This document shows positions 54,997 through 64,000 of a stretch of DNA of 64,000 nt, piece by piece. This stretch comes from Branchipolynoe longqiensis. Its lineage: Eukaryota > Annelida > Polychaeta > Phyllodocida > Polynoidae. Position numbers and translations under genes: made by a program. The stretch's first letter is position 1, and every line of letters begins with the position of its first letter. Below the pieces are notes generated by a model. That model saw nothing but the letters and a program-made list of their open reading frames with translations. It did not search any database and had not been told where the DNA came from. The DNA lies in NCBI GenBank assembly GCA_030323885.1, contig CM059187.1:88331726-88395725 (forward strand), given 5' to 3'.

Positions 54997-55508
54997 ACTT
55001 GCTATCTGGACCGCACTTTGTCCACACCTCTCCTCTCGACGGGCCTTGCTCCTCTTTGATGCCTGAAAAGAGATCCAGGAGGGGGAGCCCACCAGCATTT
55101 CACTTTCTACCCTTACTCTGTCCATCTCTTTGGCTCGCCGGCTGGTCCTATACTCTACTCTTTTTTTTTTCTCCTTGATCAATGGAGTTGTTTGCTTGGG
55201 TGAGGCCCTGTACCTTATCGTTTCTCTTGCTTTGTTCTTGTTGCTGGAACCTGCTGGACACATCTTTACCCGTCCCTTCCTCCTGAACCCTTGCTGCTGT
55301 TACTGGATACAAGTGCTCTGCGGCTGCCCCAACAAATCGTCGTTTTGAATGTTGTAAAGACTTCCCCAGCTTCTACAACCGTCCCACCTGAAGATTAATC
55401 TTCAACCAAAGATTGGACCGATTTATCGGGGCTTTTCTATATTGCTGCAGTTTTGCAGGCGGTAACTGTCGAAAGGTTATGAACCCCCCCAAAAGCAAGT
55501 ACATGTGA
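54997..55508 (+). repeat. Unclassified ~600 bp repeat, copy B
   Basis: The inverse counterpart of 30243-30868, about 100 bp shorter through indels. Function and class unknown. Confidence 0.6.
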
Positions 55509-55620
55509 TTTTGAGCCTGCAATGATTTATTTACTCGCCCCCCCTCCCACACACAAAAATAGTTGGAAATTGATAAGTGCATGTGTTACGTTCGATGTGG
55601 TGTTTTACAAACATTACATT

Positions 55621-55991
55621 TTTAAGCTACATCGTCTGATGAAAGCACAACCTAGATCAGTAGATGTTATCCTGCATATCCAATTAAGATACTGGTGCAC
55701 TTATTAAGTTTCAATTTAGATACTGGTGCAGTTATTAAATTTGGTTGCACCATACAAGGAAATACTAGGTCAATTTAACGTTTAAAAAAATCTAAAACCT
55801 ATCACTGCTGAAGTCTACTGTCCCGCATTTTGACATGCCTGCCAAAATTTGGCATGTTTTCACTTCAAACAACTTCCAATTTAGCCGTTAATAATAACTT
55901 CAAACTAAAGCAAGGTAGATTATAATATTTAACCTAAGATATCTATTTCAAAATGTCAGAAACTTAAAACCATCCGACTATGCAACTGTAA
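55621..55991 (-). mobile_element. MITE-X, diverged full-length copy
   Basis: It starts 'tttaagctacatcgtctgat' and ends 'ccatccgactatgcaactgt'. The internal 'gatactggtgcacttattaa' is partly duplicated (55689 and 55721). Confidence 0.65.
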
Positions 55992-56158
55992 GGACAAATA
56001 GCACTCGTATATCAAATATCATATTGTAAAAATGTATTTGAAAAGTCATCATTAGCGGAATAATGTTCAGCAATTGCAATCGGCACTGGTTGGTTCTAAT
56101 AGAAATGAAATAATAAAGCTCATTTCATTTAATGAAGCCTCTAGAGCATATTGATTTA

Positions 56159-56453
56159 CATATCATCGGCTATTGGACATCAAACATACGGTTATTCTGA
56201 CATTTCTATGGAGGAAACCTGCTGCCACCATATCAGCTAATTCTTTCTGAGAAGCAACAAGGGGTCTTTTATATGCACTTTCCCACAGACTGGACAACAC
56301 ATTCCACAGCCTTTGATCATGATGAACCAGTTGTCAACCACTGGTTGGAATGGAAAATAGCCCAAACCACAAATGGGTCCACTGAGCAGGATCGATAGGA
56401 TCACCGACACCTTCACAGGTGGACATGCTACCGTCTGAGCTACCTCTCGCTCC
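56159..56453 (-). mobile_element. SINE-D, - orientation, copy 1
   Basis: Read on the - strand, it starts with a tRNA-like head 'gaggtagctcagacggtagc'. It is a direct repeat of 57525-57810 and unrelated in body to SINE-A, B or C. The RNA polymerase III origin is inferred from the A-box-like head. Confidence 0.6.
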
Positions 56454-57018
56454 TCTAATAGAAATCCTCAGTTGTCAAACATAGGGTGGGTCACCGTGCA
56501 CCTAGCCTCAGAACCCAATACTCAGCTCCTGCTGTATTAAATATAAAACAACAAATAAAGATTCTTAGATTATACAGTTTTATTGCACGATTTACAACCG
56601 GTCTAGTGACTTAGAAACCTGAAAAGTCAGATCTTCTGGTTTAATTATCGTTAAATTTCATAAGACGCATATCAAATTATTTATCCCAAATATTTTCTTC
56701 AACCCAGTACCAATACCACGCTTACGTCAGCTACTTTCAAAACAGCCCCACACGTATACTTTCTTGATTCATAGCAAAAAAACGGACCAACATTTTATTC
56801 ATGTCCGTGTGTATATATAGGTTATTTACACTCGCACTTCATATTATTTATCATCTATGACAACGGAGATAGAAATTCAATTAATCAGTTTAATTTCACA
56901 GTAACCCAACTAACGCCTATCCGTTCTCCCCTGACGTTTATATTAAAATTAAAAGGACCCATTTTTATAAACACTAAAATGATTAATTACCATTTTTCTC
57001 TCTTTTAATTGTATTTTC
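56454..57018. other. Intergenic; no gene recognised
   Basis: AT-rich, without recognisable repeats or coding frames. Confidence 0.4.
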
Positions 57019-57371
57019 TTAAGGCTGCAGAATCCGATAGTTTTGAGTTTCTGCCATCTTTAGAAAATAAATACATTAGTTAATTGTTATCAGTCACCTC
57101 ACTTTAGACTAAGTATCATCATGAATGTGTAACTTTGTGGAGATATTTGAACTCCAACCCCTGAAAATGTTGGGCACAGAACGTTCAACCATTTTTAATC
57201 GTAATATTGCAAAGGGATCAAACTGTTGGTTGGTTGTTGGAGTTTTACGTCCTGGCAATGCACTGAACTGTTGGTGATGTTACCATGTCAAATGCACCAG
57301 TATCTAAGCTGGATACGTAACTCCTTTGATTTCGAAAAATGTGATGCCTTCATAAGATTATGTAACTTCAA
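57019..57371 (+). mobile_element. MITE-X with a short SINE-A tail inside
   Basis: It starts 'ttaaggctgcagaatccgat' and ends 'agattatgtaacttcaa'. A SINE-A tail (57224-57262) is inserted with AACTGTTGG repeated on both sides. Confidence 0.65.
57224..57262 (-). mobile_element. SINE-A tail fragment with 9 bp duplication
   Basis: The inverse tail 'ttgttggagttttacgtcc' followed by 'tggcaatgcactg' lies between two AACTGTTGG copies. It is one of the shortest insertions in the window. Confidence 0.6.
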
Positions 57372-57524
57372 TGAAAGTAAAATTATCATGACCCCATCCC
57401 ATTACAAAAAAACTACCCAAAACAAACAAAAACACCCATTGTTTATATTTAATATATAAACATATTTATATTTAAAACCCACAGAATAATCATATTAAAA
57501 AATACCAGGAAGGGGGTGAATTTT

Positions 57525-57810
57525 CATATCATCGGCTATTGGACGTCAAACAGATGGTCATTCTGACATATTTCTTTGGAGGAAACCCACTGCCACCACA
57601 CACTTTTTCCGATAAGCAGCAAGGGGTATTTTATATGCACTTTCCCACAGACAGGACAGCACATTCCACAACCTTTGATGAACCAGTTGTGGACCACTGG
57701 TTGGAACGGAAAATAGCACAAACTGAAAATGGGTCCACTGAGCAGGATCAATAGGATGACCGACACCTTCACAGATGGACACGCTACTGCCTGAGTTACG
57801 TCACACTCCC
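57525..57810 (-). mobile_element. SINE-D, - orientation, copy 2
   Basis: It shares with 56159-56453 the blocks 'catatcatcggctattgga', 'ttttatatgcactttccca' and 'tgggtccactgagcaggatc'. It lies just downstream of the MRPL9 gene end. Confidence 0.6.
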
Positions 57811-57860
57811 CATGTAAAACTCAAATAAAACAAACAAACTAACATACATTGATAGTGTTA

Positions 57861-57866
57861 TTTATT
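57861..57866 (-). terminator. MRPL9 polyadenylation signal
   Basis: AATAAA on the - strand, about 33 nt after the MRPL9 stop codon. The only canonical signal close to the stop. Confidence 0.65.
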
Positions 57867-57898
57867 GATGTTCCTTCCTTTACACCCTGCCGAGCTTG

Positions 57899-58084
57899 CT
57901 ATAGAATGGGCGGTGGCGCGGGGCCCAGTTTGCGCGCATACTCCACGGCGACGTCGACGATGGAGACGCTGGTGTGCTTCCAGACGTCGGGCACGGCGGG
58001 CAGCACACCGCCGGGCGCCTCCCGCGGGTCGGCGTAGTGGTGGTACACGCAGCACGCCACCGGCACCCGCTCCGTGCCGTTCAC
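57899..58084 (-). CDS. MRPL9: MRPL9 terminal coding exon
   Basis: The acceptor is 'cctctcgggcag' on the - strand. It encodes VNGTERVPVACCVYHHYADP and ends KLGPAPPPIL, stop at 57899-57901. 61 residues, strongly GC-rich, in contrast to the AT-rich flanks. Confidence 0.8.
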   Translation of the reverse strand: MNGTERVPVACCVYHHYADPREAPGGVLPAVPDVWKHTSVSIVDVAVEYARKLGPAPPPIL

Positions 58085-58122
58085 CTGCCCGAGAGGGACA
58101 CACAAGGCCAGCCGTGTAGGGC

Positions 58123-58455
58123 ACCGAACAGTGTCGGCTCAATGCGCCGAAGTGTCGGCTCAATGCGCCAAACAATGTCGGCTCAATGCGCCAAACAATG
58201 TCGGTTAAATGCGCTGAACAATGTTGGCTCAATGCACCAAACAATGCCGGCTCAATGCGCCAAACAATGTCGGCTCAATGCGCTGAACAATGTTGGCTCA
58301 ATGCACCAATGTCAGCTCAATGCACCAAACAATGCCGGCTCAATGCGCTGAACTATTCGGCTCAATGCACCAAACAATGTCGGCTCAATGCGCTGAACAA
58401 TGTTGGCTCAATGCGCTGAACAATGTCGGCTCAATGCACCAAACTATGTGTCGGC
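58123..58455 (-). repeat. 23 bp minisatellite in an MRPL9 intron
   Basis: About 14 units of 'gtcggctcaatgcgcc' plus 'aaacaat' or 'gaacaat'. Two unit types (gcgcc/aaac and gcgct/gaac) alternate. It ends about 36 bp from the acceptor of the last MRPL9 exon. Confidence 0.95.
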
Positions 58456-58510
58456 TAAATGTGTTTTTTGTAGGTTTAAAGATTAAACTAATAAATTCTG
58501 TTTACAAAGT

Positions 58511-58811
58511 AGGGCCATAGCTAGGAATTTTTACTTGGGTGTTACTGTTAGATTTGTTTGGGGTGAAGATCTGTTATGTGGAGGGAGGGAGGGAGATACA
58601 TTCTTGGAATGAACCTGTGTCAAACGCGAAAGGCATTAGGGGGGTGGGTAGGATCGGGGCTATGCCTGCCCTCGGGAAATGTTGAAAATATAGAGGCTCT
58701 AAAAAGCTATTTCCTGCCATTTCAGGGAAGTTACACAGGATTCTTTTTGGGGCGGGGAAGAGATTATTTGGGGATTATCTCCATTCCTCCCCCATGCGCT
58801 AGCTACGCCCT
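58511..58811. mobile_element. MITE with AGGGC..TAGCTAG ends
   Basis: Left 'agggccatagctaggaa' and right 'cgctagctacgccctt' are inverse repeats with mismatches. No coding content. Confidence 0.5.
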
Positions 58812-59188
58812 TGCACATGTCACATCTAGCCCTTGAATCGTGACTTGAACTGCTCCATTATAATTGCACGACATTGTATTATATATTTCCATGTACGGTA
58901 TATATATACTACATACTGACACAATATCCATTTGTACTAATGGGAACGTTTTCGCTGAATAATATTTTATTAATAACTCCTTTCTTTTTCGTTTTAAAGC
59001 CCACATGCACCGAAGGAATGCATGTACGTGTCAATCATTGTTGGCTGCTTGCAAAATACTCACTTCTTGCCAATATCAAATTTAGCCCCTTCAAATGTCT
59101 GTGATGGAAAAAAATGTCCAAGGCTAGGTTCACTAAGACTGACACTTACAACCAGTTACACTTACACTTACACTTACACTTACACCCA
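58812..59188. other. MRPL9 intron; (TTACAC)n
   Basis: AT-rich DNA, then a TTACAC hexamer repeat of about five units at 59154-59186. Confidence 0.6.
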
Positions 59189-59502
59189 GTGGTGTTCTCT
59201 GTGGCGGAGTGGTTAGAGTATCTTACTTTTGTCTAGTTCGGAGTCCTAATCTGAAGGTCTGTGGTTCGATTCCATGTGCTCCCACCTCTGCCAATTTGGA
59301 TTTCCACCACTGTGTATAACTTACAACGTCATCAAAGGCCAGTTGCTCTCATACCATGTCTACGTGGTGTGGGAGGTTAAAAATCCCTTGGGTCGGTAAA
59401 AGTGTAGGCTCGGGCTTTCTGTCGACAAACTGTCTAATGGTGAAAACAAGTCTATTCAGACTTATCCATGATAGGCAGTATAAATCTTCAAGAAAAAAAC
59501 TA
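59189..59502 (+). mobile_element. SINE-B, full length
   Basis: tRNA-like head with A box 'gtggcggagtggttagagt' and B box 'gtggttcgattcc', a unique body ('aaggccagttgctctcatac', 'gggtcggtaaaagtgtaggc') and an A-rich tail. A near copy lies at 63648-63951. Confidence 0.8.
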
Positions 59503-59644
59503 AATTACTTGAGTCCATTGTTATATATCTATATATAAAATATTAAATTGTATTTCATTATGTTGTACGGAATGGAAGAAATAACAAATTACATCTAAGA
59601 AAAAGACCGACTAGTAGCAGGCTTAGCATACAATCTACACTTAC

Positions 59645-59725
59645 GAGTACTGTGAGGGTGATCTCTGTTGGTTCTCTGACGGGTTCAACCGGGAGAATGA
59701 TGCAGTCGTCGTTTAAATGGACACC
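59645..59725 (-). CDS. MRPL9: MRPL9 internal exon
   Basis: The acceptor is 'ccatacattgcag' and the donor 'gtaagt' on the - strand. It encodes GVHLNDDCIILPVEPVREPT then EITLTVL, 27 codons, phase 0. It continues directly into VNGTERVPV of the last exon. Confidence 0.78.
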
Positions 59726-60042
59726 CTGCAATGTATGGTTCATCAACATGGTTATTGCTATAAACAATCATATCACATAGCACATCTGAAGCCATGTGGC
59801 ATAGTTTTCTAACTTGTGGTTTATCGTTGTTATTTATTGAAAAAGCAACAGAAATCGCATATTACCAAAAAACCGCGAAATTATTTCATCCCCGATAAGG
59901 GTACCAGTGTCTAGGGTGAAAGGTGTATGGAATACGGGTATTTCTAGTTCCACTGGTCCCTCAGCAAAGCCTGAAGCTGAGATATATCACGCCACATTGC
60001 ATCTACAGCTTATCCAGCCCTATCCTTCATTATAAACCCGAC

Positions 60043-60235
60043 AGTAAATACTCTCTAAATCGACCGACCATGGGAACGGCTTTAAATGGTCCATTTAGGG
60101 AGGTGGTCGGCTTATGGAGTTTTTTTTCAATCATTACAATGGTATTGAATGGGTGATTGCTTGGGACACAAATAAAGTAATCGATATCGGGGAGTGATCA
60201 ATCTGTGGAGGTGGTCGGTTAGAGATGTTTTACTG
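60043..60235. mobile_element. Pogo-like MITE, second copy
   Basis: It starts 'cagtaaatactctctaaatc' and ends 'ttagagatgttttactg', sharing 'ggtccatttagggaggtgg' with 35402-35611 in inverse order. The perfect central hairpin of that copy is not present here. Confidence 0.65.
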
Positions 60236-60243
60236 TACTTATT

Positions 60244-60330
60244 GCTCTCATACCATGTCTATGTGGTGTGGGAGGTTAAAAATCCCTTGGGTCGGTAAAA
60301 GTGTAGGCTCGGGCTTTCTATCGACCAGCA
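60244..60330 (+). mobile_element. SINE-B fragment
   Basis: 'gctctcataccatgtctatg' to 'tgtaggctcgggctttct' matches the middle of SINE-B; head and tail are missing. Confidence 0.65.
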
Positions 60331-60754
60331 GTGGAGTGGGGAAGACCAGTCGTCTGTGACTAGGATTTCCCCTGCTTGGGACAACTAATGTACCAAAAAC
60401 ACAAAAAAAGAGAGACAAATAAGTGTTCACACTTCCTGTCTACCATTCGCTATATCGCTATATGGTGTGCTGTATTCACCTCCTCTACCACCTTTTGCCT
60501 GCTGTGACCTGGCATACTGTGTCTTTACCTCAGTAATCAGAAGAGGATAAGTATAAGTAACACCCATGCTGATTGGTTCCTGAGGTTTAGCCAACACATG
60601 ATTATAATGAACACTAATCATACTGCCTCAGTTGGTTTCCAATAGGTGGCAACACCACAGCTTAAAGAACTACTGCAATGACTGGGATCTCTTTCCAGAA
60701 TAAGCTGTAAAGCCAAATTGTAGCATATTACTGGGGGGAGGGGGGGGGGGGGAG

Positions 60755-61065
60755 TTTGTTTAATGGGGCTTTACGTCCTAGCAAGATCATATCGAGAATG
60801 GTACGACATGTGACAGTGGGAACTCATGGCGGTACTTGCTGCCGACATGGCATTTAAACCATCATCAATCAATCAATCACGGCGGAACGGTAGATCAGCG
60901 AGGCAGCAATATAAAGCCATGAATCCTCACTATTACTATCACAAGTCGGGACCATGTCCTGATATAACAGATCAGTTGTAATTTTACGCCGTGTCAGCAG
61001 CAAAGGCCATATTCACGACGATGTCCTGATATGATCTTAGATGTTGCTACAGCATAAAACCTCAA
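60755..61065. mobile_element. Rearranged SINE-A / non-LTR tail mosaic
   Basis: An inverse SINE-A 3' part (60755-60835), a non-LTR tail ('ctgccgacatggcatttaaa', AATC repeats to 60880), a + oriented SINE-A piece (60893-60965), an inverse non-LTR end (60978-61015) and a SINE-A 3' end (61018-61060) follow each other. Confidence 0.55.
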
Positions 61066-61083
61066 TATCATCCCTCCCCGACC

Positions 61084-61270
61084 GCAATATATGATTGATT
61101 GATTGATTGGTGGTTGCTTTATGCCATGTCGGCAGCATAGGCTATATTCACGATGAGAAATTTAGTTTTTTGTTCAAACCATCGCTTTTACATGTAAAAG
61201 CAAACTATCAATTATGTGCCAATAGACACTCATTAAATTAAAAAGCTCACATTTATATATTTGTATACAC
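61084..61270 (-). mobile_element. 5'-truncated non-LTR copy, 3' end only
   Basis: The inverse of the 3' end of the 15380-20697 element: it begins with the tail repeat 'gattgattgattgattgg', then 'gccatgtcggcagcatagg' and 'acatgtaaaagc'. Confidence 0.75.
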
Positions 61271-61300
61271 GGGAAACAAATTCCTGTTAAAAAAAAAGAA

Positions 61301-61518
61301 GACCAGGCCGCCAGCACCATGACCTGATATCTCACTCAGTCACATTATCCTGACACTGAGCCAACCAGTCCTTGTCCTATTCTAATAATGCCGAGCACCA
61401 GGCTAGGAAGCGACAAGTATCAATTTTTAAGTCACTGGTTTGACTCGACCAGGGTTCGAACCCACGACCTACCAACACGGGAGACAGCCGCTCTAACTCA
61501 TTCGGCCATCCCGTCTGG
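61301..61518 (-). mobile_element. SINE-A with type-2 head, - orientation, 3'-truncated
   Basis: The body starts at 'agaccaggccgccagcacca' and ends in a clear type-2 head with inverse B box 'gggttcgaacccacg' and 'taactcattcggccatcc'. Confidence 0.8.
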
Positions 61519-61623
61519 TATTAAAGTAACACAACATAGTTGAATCAGTTCTTCACAAGAAATAAACACAGCAATCCAAATCCACAGACGGAAAGACTTC
61601 GCCACATTGGACAGAATACTTAC

Positions 61624-61725
61624 GACGGTGCGGAAAGCCACGCGCACGTGGGTTTTGTTGAGGGTCCACGAGACTTTGGGGTTCATCGGAATGGGAAGGT
61701 TCATATGGCTCAGCTGGCGAATAGT
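61624..61725 (-). CDS. MRPL9: MRPL9 internal exon
   Basis: The acceptor is 'ttcctgccgcag' and the donor 'gtaagt' on the - strand. It encodes TIRQLSHMNLPIPMNPKVSW then TLNKTHVRVAFRTV, 34 codons, phase 0. VSWTLN corresponds to the VKWELN motif of vertebrate bL9m. Confidence 0.78.
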
Positions 61726-61732
61726 CTGCGGC

Positions 61733-61995
61733 AGGAATGTACGAGAAAAATTAAGAATGTACGAGGAATATTAAGAATGTACTAGGAATATTAAGAATGT
61801 ACGAAGAATATTAAGAATGTACGAGGAACATTAAGAATGTCCAAGGAATATAAATGTAGTAGGAATATTAAGATGTATGTTAAGAATTAAATAAAAACCT
61901 ACTAAGAATATTAAGAATGTGTGAGGAATATTAAGGCTTAGAAATATTAAGAATGCAGGAGGAATTTTAAAACTGAAAAATATTAAGAACGCATG
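61733..61995 (-). repeat. ~20 bp minisatellite next to an MRPL9 acceptor
   Basis: About 13 variable units of 'aagaatgtacgaggaatatt'. It starts about 5 bp beyond the acceptor AG at 61726-61728, so it takes the place of the polypyrimidine tract. Confidence 0.9.
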
Positions 61996-62079
61996 AGTAA
62001 TATTGTGTTGTATAACTCGTTATGCGAATATTATTTGGAATGGAGTCCACCTGCATTGCTTGTTCGCTATTAACCTATA

Positions 62080-62409
62080 TATATCAGGGATGAAAGTGAT
62101 CTCCGGGAAAAAAGCGGAAATGCTGATATTCTCCCATAGGTTTAACACTGTCAGGGAATCGCGGAAGATTTCCGGAAGTTGTGTTTCATATATATTGGTA
62201 TACGCTGATTGTGCTGCGCCATTTGAAGCATGTATAGTAGTAGTATACGCTGATAGTGCTGCGGCGTTTGGAGCATTTATTAGTGGTATACGCTGCTAGT
62301 GCTGCGGCGTCTGCACCACGTATTAGTATAGATCTACGCTGATGGTGCTGGGGGATTGAAAAATCCCGGAAATCCGCGCAAACGCGGAGATCTTTCATCC
62401 CTGATATAT
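62080..62409. mobile_element. MITE-Y, full length, with internal repeats
   Basis: The ends ATATCAGGGATGAAAG and the inverse CTTTCATCCCTGATAT are exact, followed inside by 'atctccg'. The interior holds about four ~45 bp units around 'tacgctgatagtgctgcgg'. Confidence 0.75.
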
Positions 62410-63301
62410 ATGCCTTTGTGTTGCTATGTGATCAATGGGGTTAATTAATATATCTGCTGGGCAGGGAGGACGATATACGACTCAGTGTTATTATAATATA
62501 AAGGTGCCTGCGGGCCACCAGACTGATAAAGACGATATATAACGGAGTACTATTATTGTGTAACTTTGTTCTCTGGGCCAGCAGGCCGACATGCGTTCCG
62601 GGAGGGGGCACTTATGTTTGTATATACTTGCTTTGACAATTGCTCATTAAACTGGGCTGGAGCGCCTTGGCTACCAGCTCAATGCTCCCAATACAGGGAG
62701 CTAACAACTCAGGGGGGGGGGTTCACGTGTGAACATGCAACCCCACCACTATCTGTCTCACTCGTGCAGAATTTTGACTTTAATAAAGCGGAGGGGCCTT
62801 TTAAGGAGGGTCCAGCCAGAGATAGCTCAACCAAACTAATTCTATTGTCTTCTCACTTACGTAATAGATAAAATAATAAGCTGTCAATAGGCATAGTGCC
62901 CACTCTTAATAAGGATGGAGGGTTTTTTCATGACTTTTCATGACGTCTCAACAGCTCTTTTTAAGGACCAAATATAGAAATCCTACAGCCATCCATATAA
63001 AATGCTGCATGCTGCAACTCTGCAAGGCTGCTGAAATCATCTATTGACCATCCAAAAGTTAATTATGGAGAATTCAGCAAGAAAAGGTCACACACACAAA
63101 ATCACTTTCATTTGCAAAACAATTACAAAATTAGAAACATGAGTTTGAATTGTCAGGCAACTATATTTTCATGCCCTTTTTACAAAAGAATTTTGTGCTG
63201 GAGAGTCGTTAAATAAACTAATTTTGATAAAGATTTGGCCCATAACCACACATTTTAAAGACTTTCCACAGCTAACTGTATAAATGGATATTTCTTCTTA
63301 C
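62410..63301. other. MRPL9 intron; no other exon recognised
   Basis: AT-rich sequence with a poly-G run near 62715. Nothing else is recognised. Confidence 0.4.
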
Positions 63302-63343
63302 CTTTTGTGCCCATATACTCTGTCGAGGAAGTGATGCCTTTTC
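63302..63343 (-). CDS. MRPL9: MRPL9 42 nt microexon
   Basis: The acceptor is 'cattgtgttaacag' and the donor 'gtaaga' on the - strand. It encodes EKASLPRQSIWAQK, 14 codons, phase 0, which join TIRQLSHM of the next exon. It is too short to be found by open-frame length; support is the matching splice sites and frame. Confidence 0.65.
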
Positions 63344-63390
63344 CTGTTAACACAATGATATAAACATCTAATCTATTATAATATTTTGTA

Positions 63391-64000
63391 AATTGCAGAA
63401 TCCGATGCTCTCGAGTTTCTGCCATATTTGTTTAAAATATATAAATATAATATGTTGATAGTGATAATCTACTTTCCTTAATAGATTGAGGTAACCTTTT
63501 GTTTAAATGGTTAACTTTGGAGACAAGTGAAAACATGCCAAATTAATTGTTGCGCACACACCGAAATGCTGGACACCACAGGCATGAGTAGCGACAGATT
63601 CTATTAAATAGGCTCAATGTTCTTTCGACGCAGCAATAGTTTCTGGTGTTCTCTGTGGCGGAGTGGTTAGAGTGTCTGACTTTTTTCTAGGTCAAACTCC
63701 TAATCGGACAGTCAGGGGTTCGATACCTGGTGCTCTGCCAATTTGGATTTCCACCGCGGTGTATAACTTACAGCGTCATCAAAGGCCAGTTGCTCTCATA
63801 CCAGGTCTCTGTGGTGTCGGAGGTTAAAATTCCCTTGGGTCGGTAAAAGTATAGGTTCGGGCTTTTTGTTGACAAACTGTCTAATGGTGAAAACAAATCT
63901 ATTCAGACTTATCCATGACAGGCAGTATAAATCTTCAAGAAAAAAAAAAAGGGTGTTGAACAAGTGCACCAGTATCTAAGTTGGATATGTCTGATAAAAT
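63391..64000 (+). mobile_element. MITE-X interrupted by SINE-B, runs off the window
   Basis: It starts 'aaattgcagaatccgatgct' and includes 'gagtttctgccatatttg'. It is interrupted at about 63647 and resumes at 63953 ('gaacaagtgcaccagtatct'). Confidence 0.65.
63648..63951 (+). mobile_element. SINE-B inserted in MITE-X
   Basis: Head 'gtggcggagtggttagagtg', B box 'aggggttcgatacctgg' and an A-rich tail at 63940-63950. Almost colinear with 59189-59502. Confidence 0.8.

Larger units (their letters stand above)
57899..63343 (-). other. MRPL9: MRPL9 gene, 3' part (four exons seen)
   Basis: Joining 63343-63302, 61725-61624, 59725-59645 and 58084-57899 on the - strand gives one frame of 137 codons, all introns phase 0 with GT-AG ends. 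The protein matches the C-terminal half of mitochondrial ribosomal protein bL9m: W-x-LN...V...F, then LPVEPV..., then VNGTERVPV, the pattern of the L9 C-terminal domain (vertebrate NVKWELNP, LPEEP, TVNGLDTVRVP). It would act in the large mitoribosomal subunit. The N-terminal L9 domain and targeting sequence lie beyond the right edge. Assignment is by remembered family pattern, without a search. Confidence 0.72.

Noticed and set aside
59200..59275. tRNA gene candidate
   Set aside because: The A and B boxes belong to a repeated SINE-B head with no acceptor-stem pairing evident, and the same sequence recurs at 63655.

Overview
This 64 kb window is animal (eukaryotic, intron-containing) DNA, most likely from a marine mollusc or another lophotrochozoan. 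That placement is an inference from the repeat types (a DIRS-like tyrosine-recombinase retrotransposon, a Nimb/I-like non-LTR element and very abundant tRNA-derived SINEs), not from a species-specific marker. Long poly-C and poly-G runs are frequent.

Only two host genes are recognisable, and both are partial. HMBS (porphobilinogen deaminase, haem pathway) runs on the + strand: seven exons from 31080 to 49429 encode roughly the last two thirds of the enzyme, including the dipyrromethane-cofactor cysteine and the stop codon. I did not find its 5' exons in the left 31 kb. MRPL9 (mitochondrial ribosomal protein bL9m) runs on the - strand: its last four coding exons lie between 63343 and 57899 and the gene continues off the right edge. 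The two genes converge, with about 8.5 kb of repeat-filled DNA between their stop codons.

The left 31 kb is almost entirely mobile DNA. Region 1-9980 holds scattered SINEs and MITEs. Region 9981-15367 is DIRS copy 1 (+), directly joined to a 336 bp near-perfect palindrome. Region 15380-20697 is a nearly full-length non-LTR element with ORF1 (zinc knuckles) and ORF2 (endonuclease, RT, RNase H), broken by frameshifts. Region 20727-21140 is a CR1/L2-type RT remnant. Region 22793-28216 is DIRS copy 2 (-) with the same palindrome at the same junction. Region 28300-31000 is SINEs and an unclassified repeat.

The introns and intergenic DNA of the right half hold at least four tRNA-derived SINE families (called SINE-A to SINE-D here), several MITE families (two Harbinger-like with identifiable target duplications, a pogo-like hairpin MITE, and a 350 bp family called MITE-X), and minisatellites. 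Several minisatellites lie just upstream of splice acceptors of HMBS and MRPL9.

The strongest leads are: the DIRS plus palindrome composite whose arms co-vary; the 48 bp repeat array in the last HMBS intron, which carries about ten strong splice-donor motifs; minisatellites lying 5-36 bp from three acceptors; and the use of two different tRNA heads on one SINE body.
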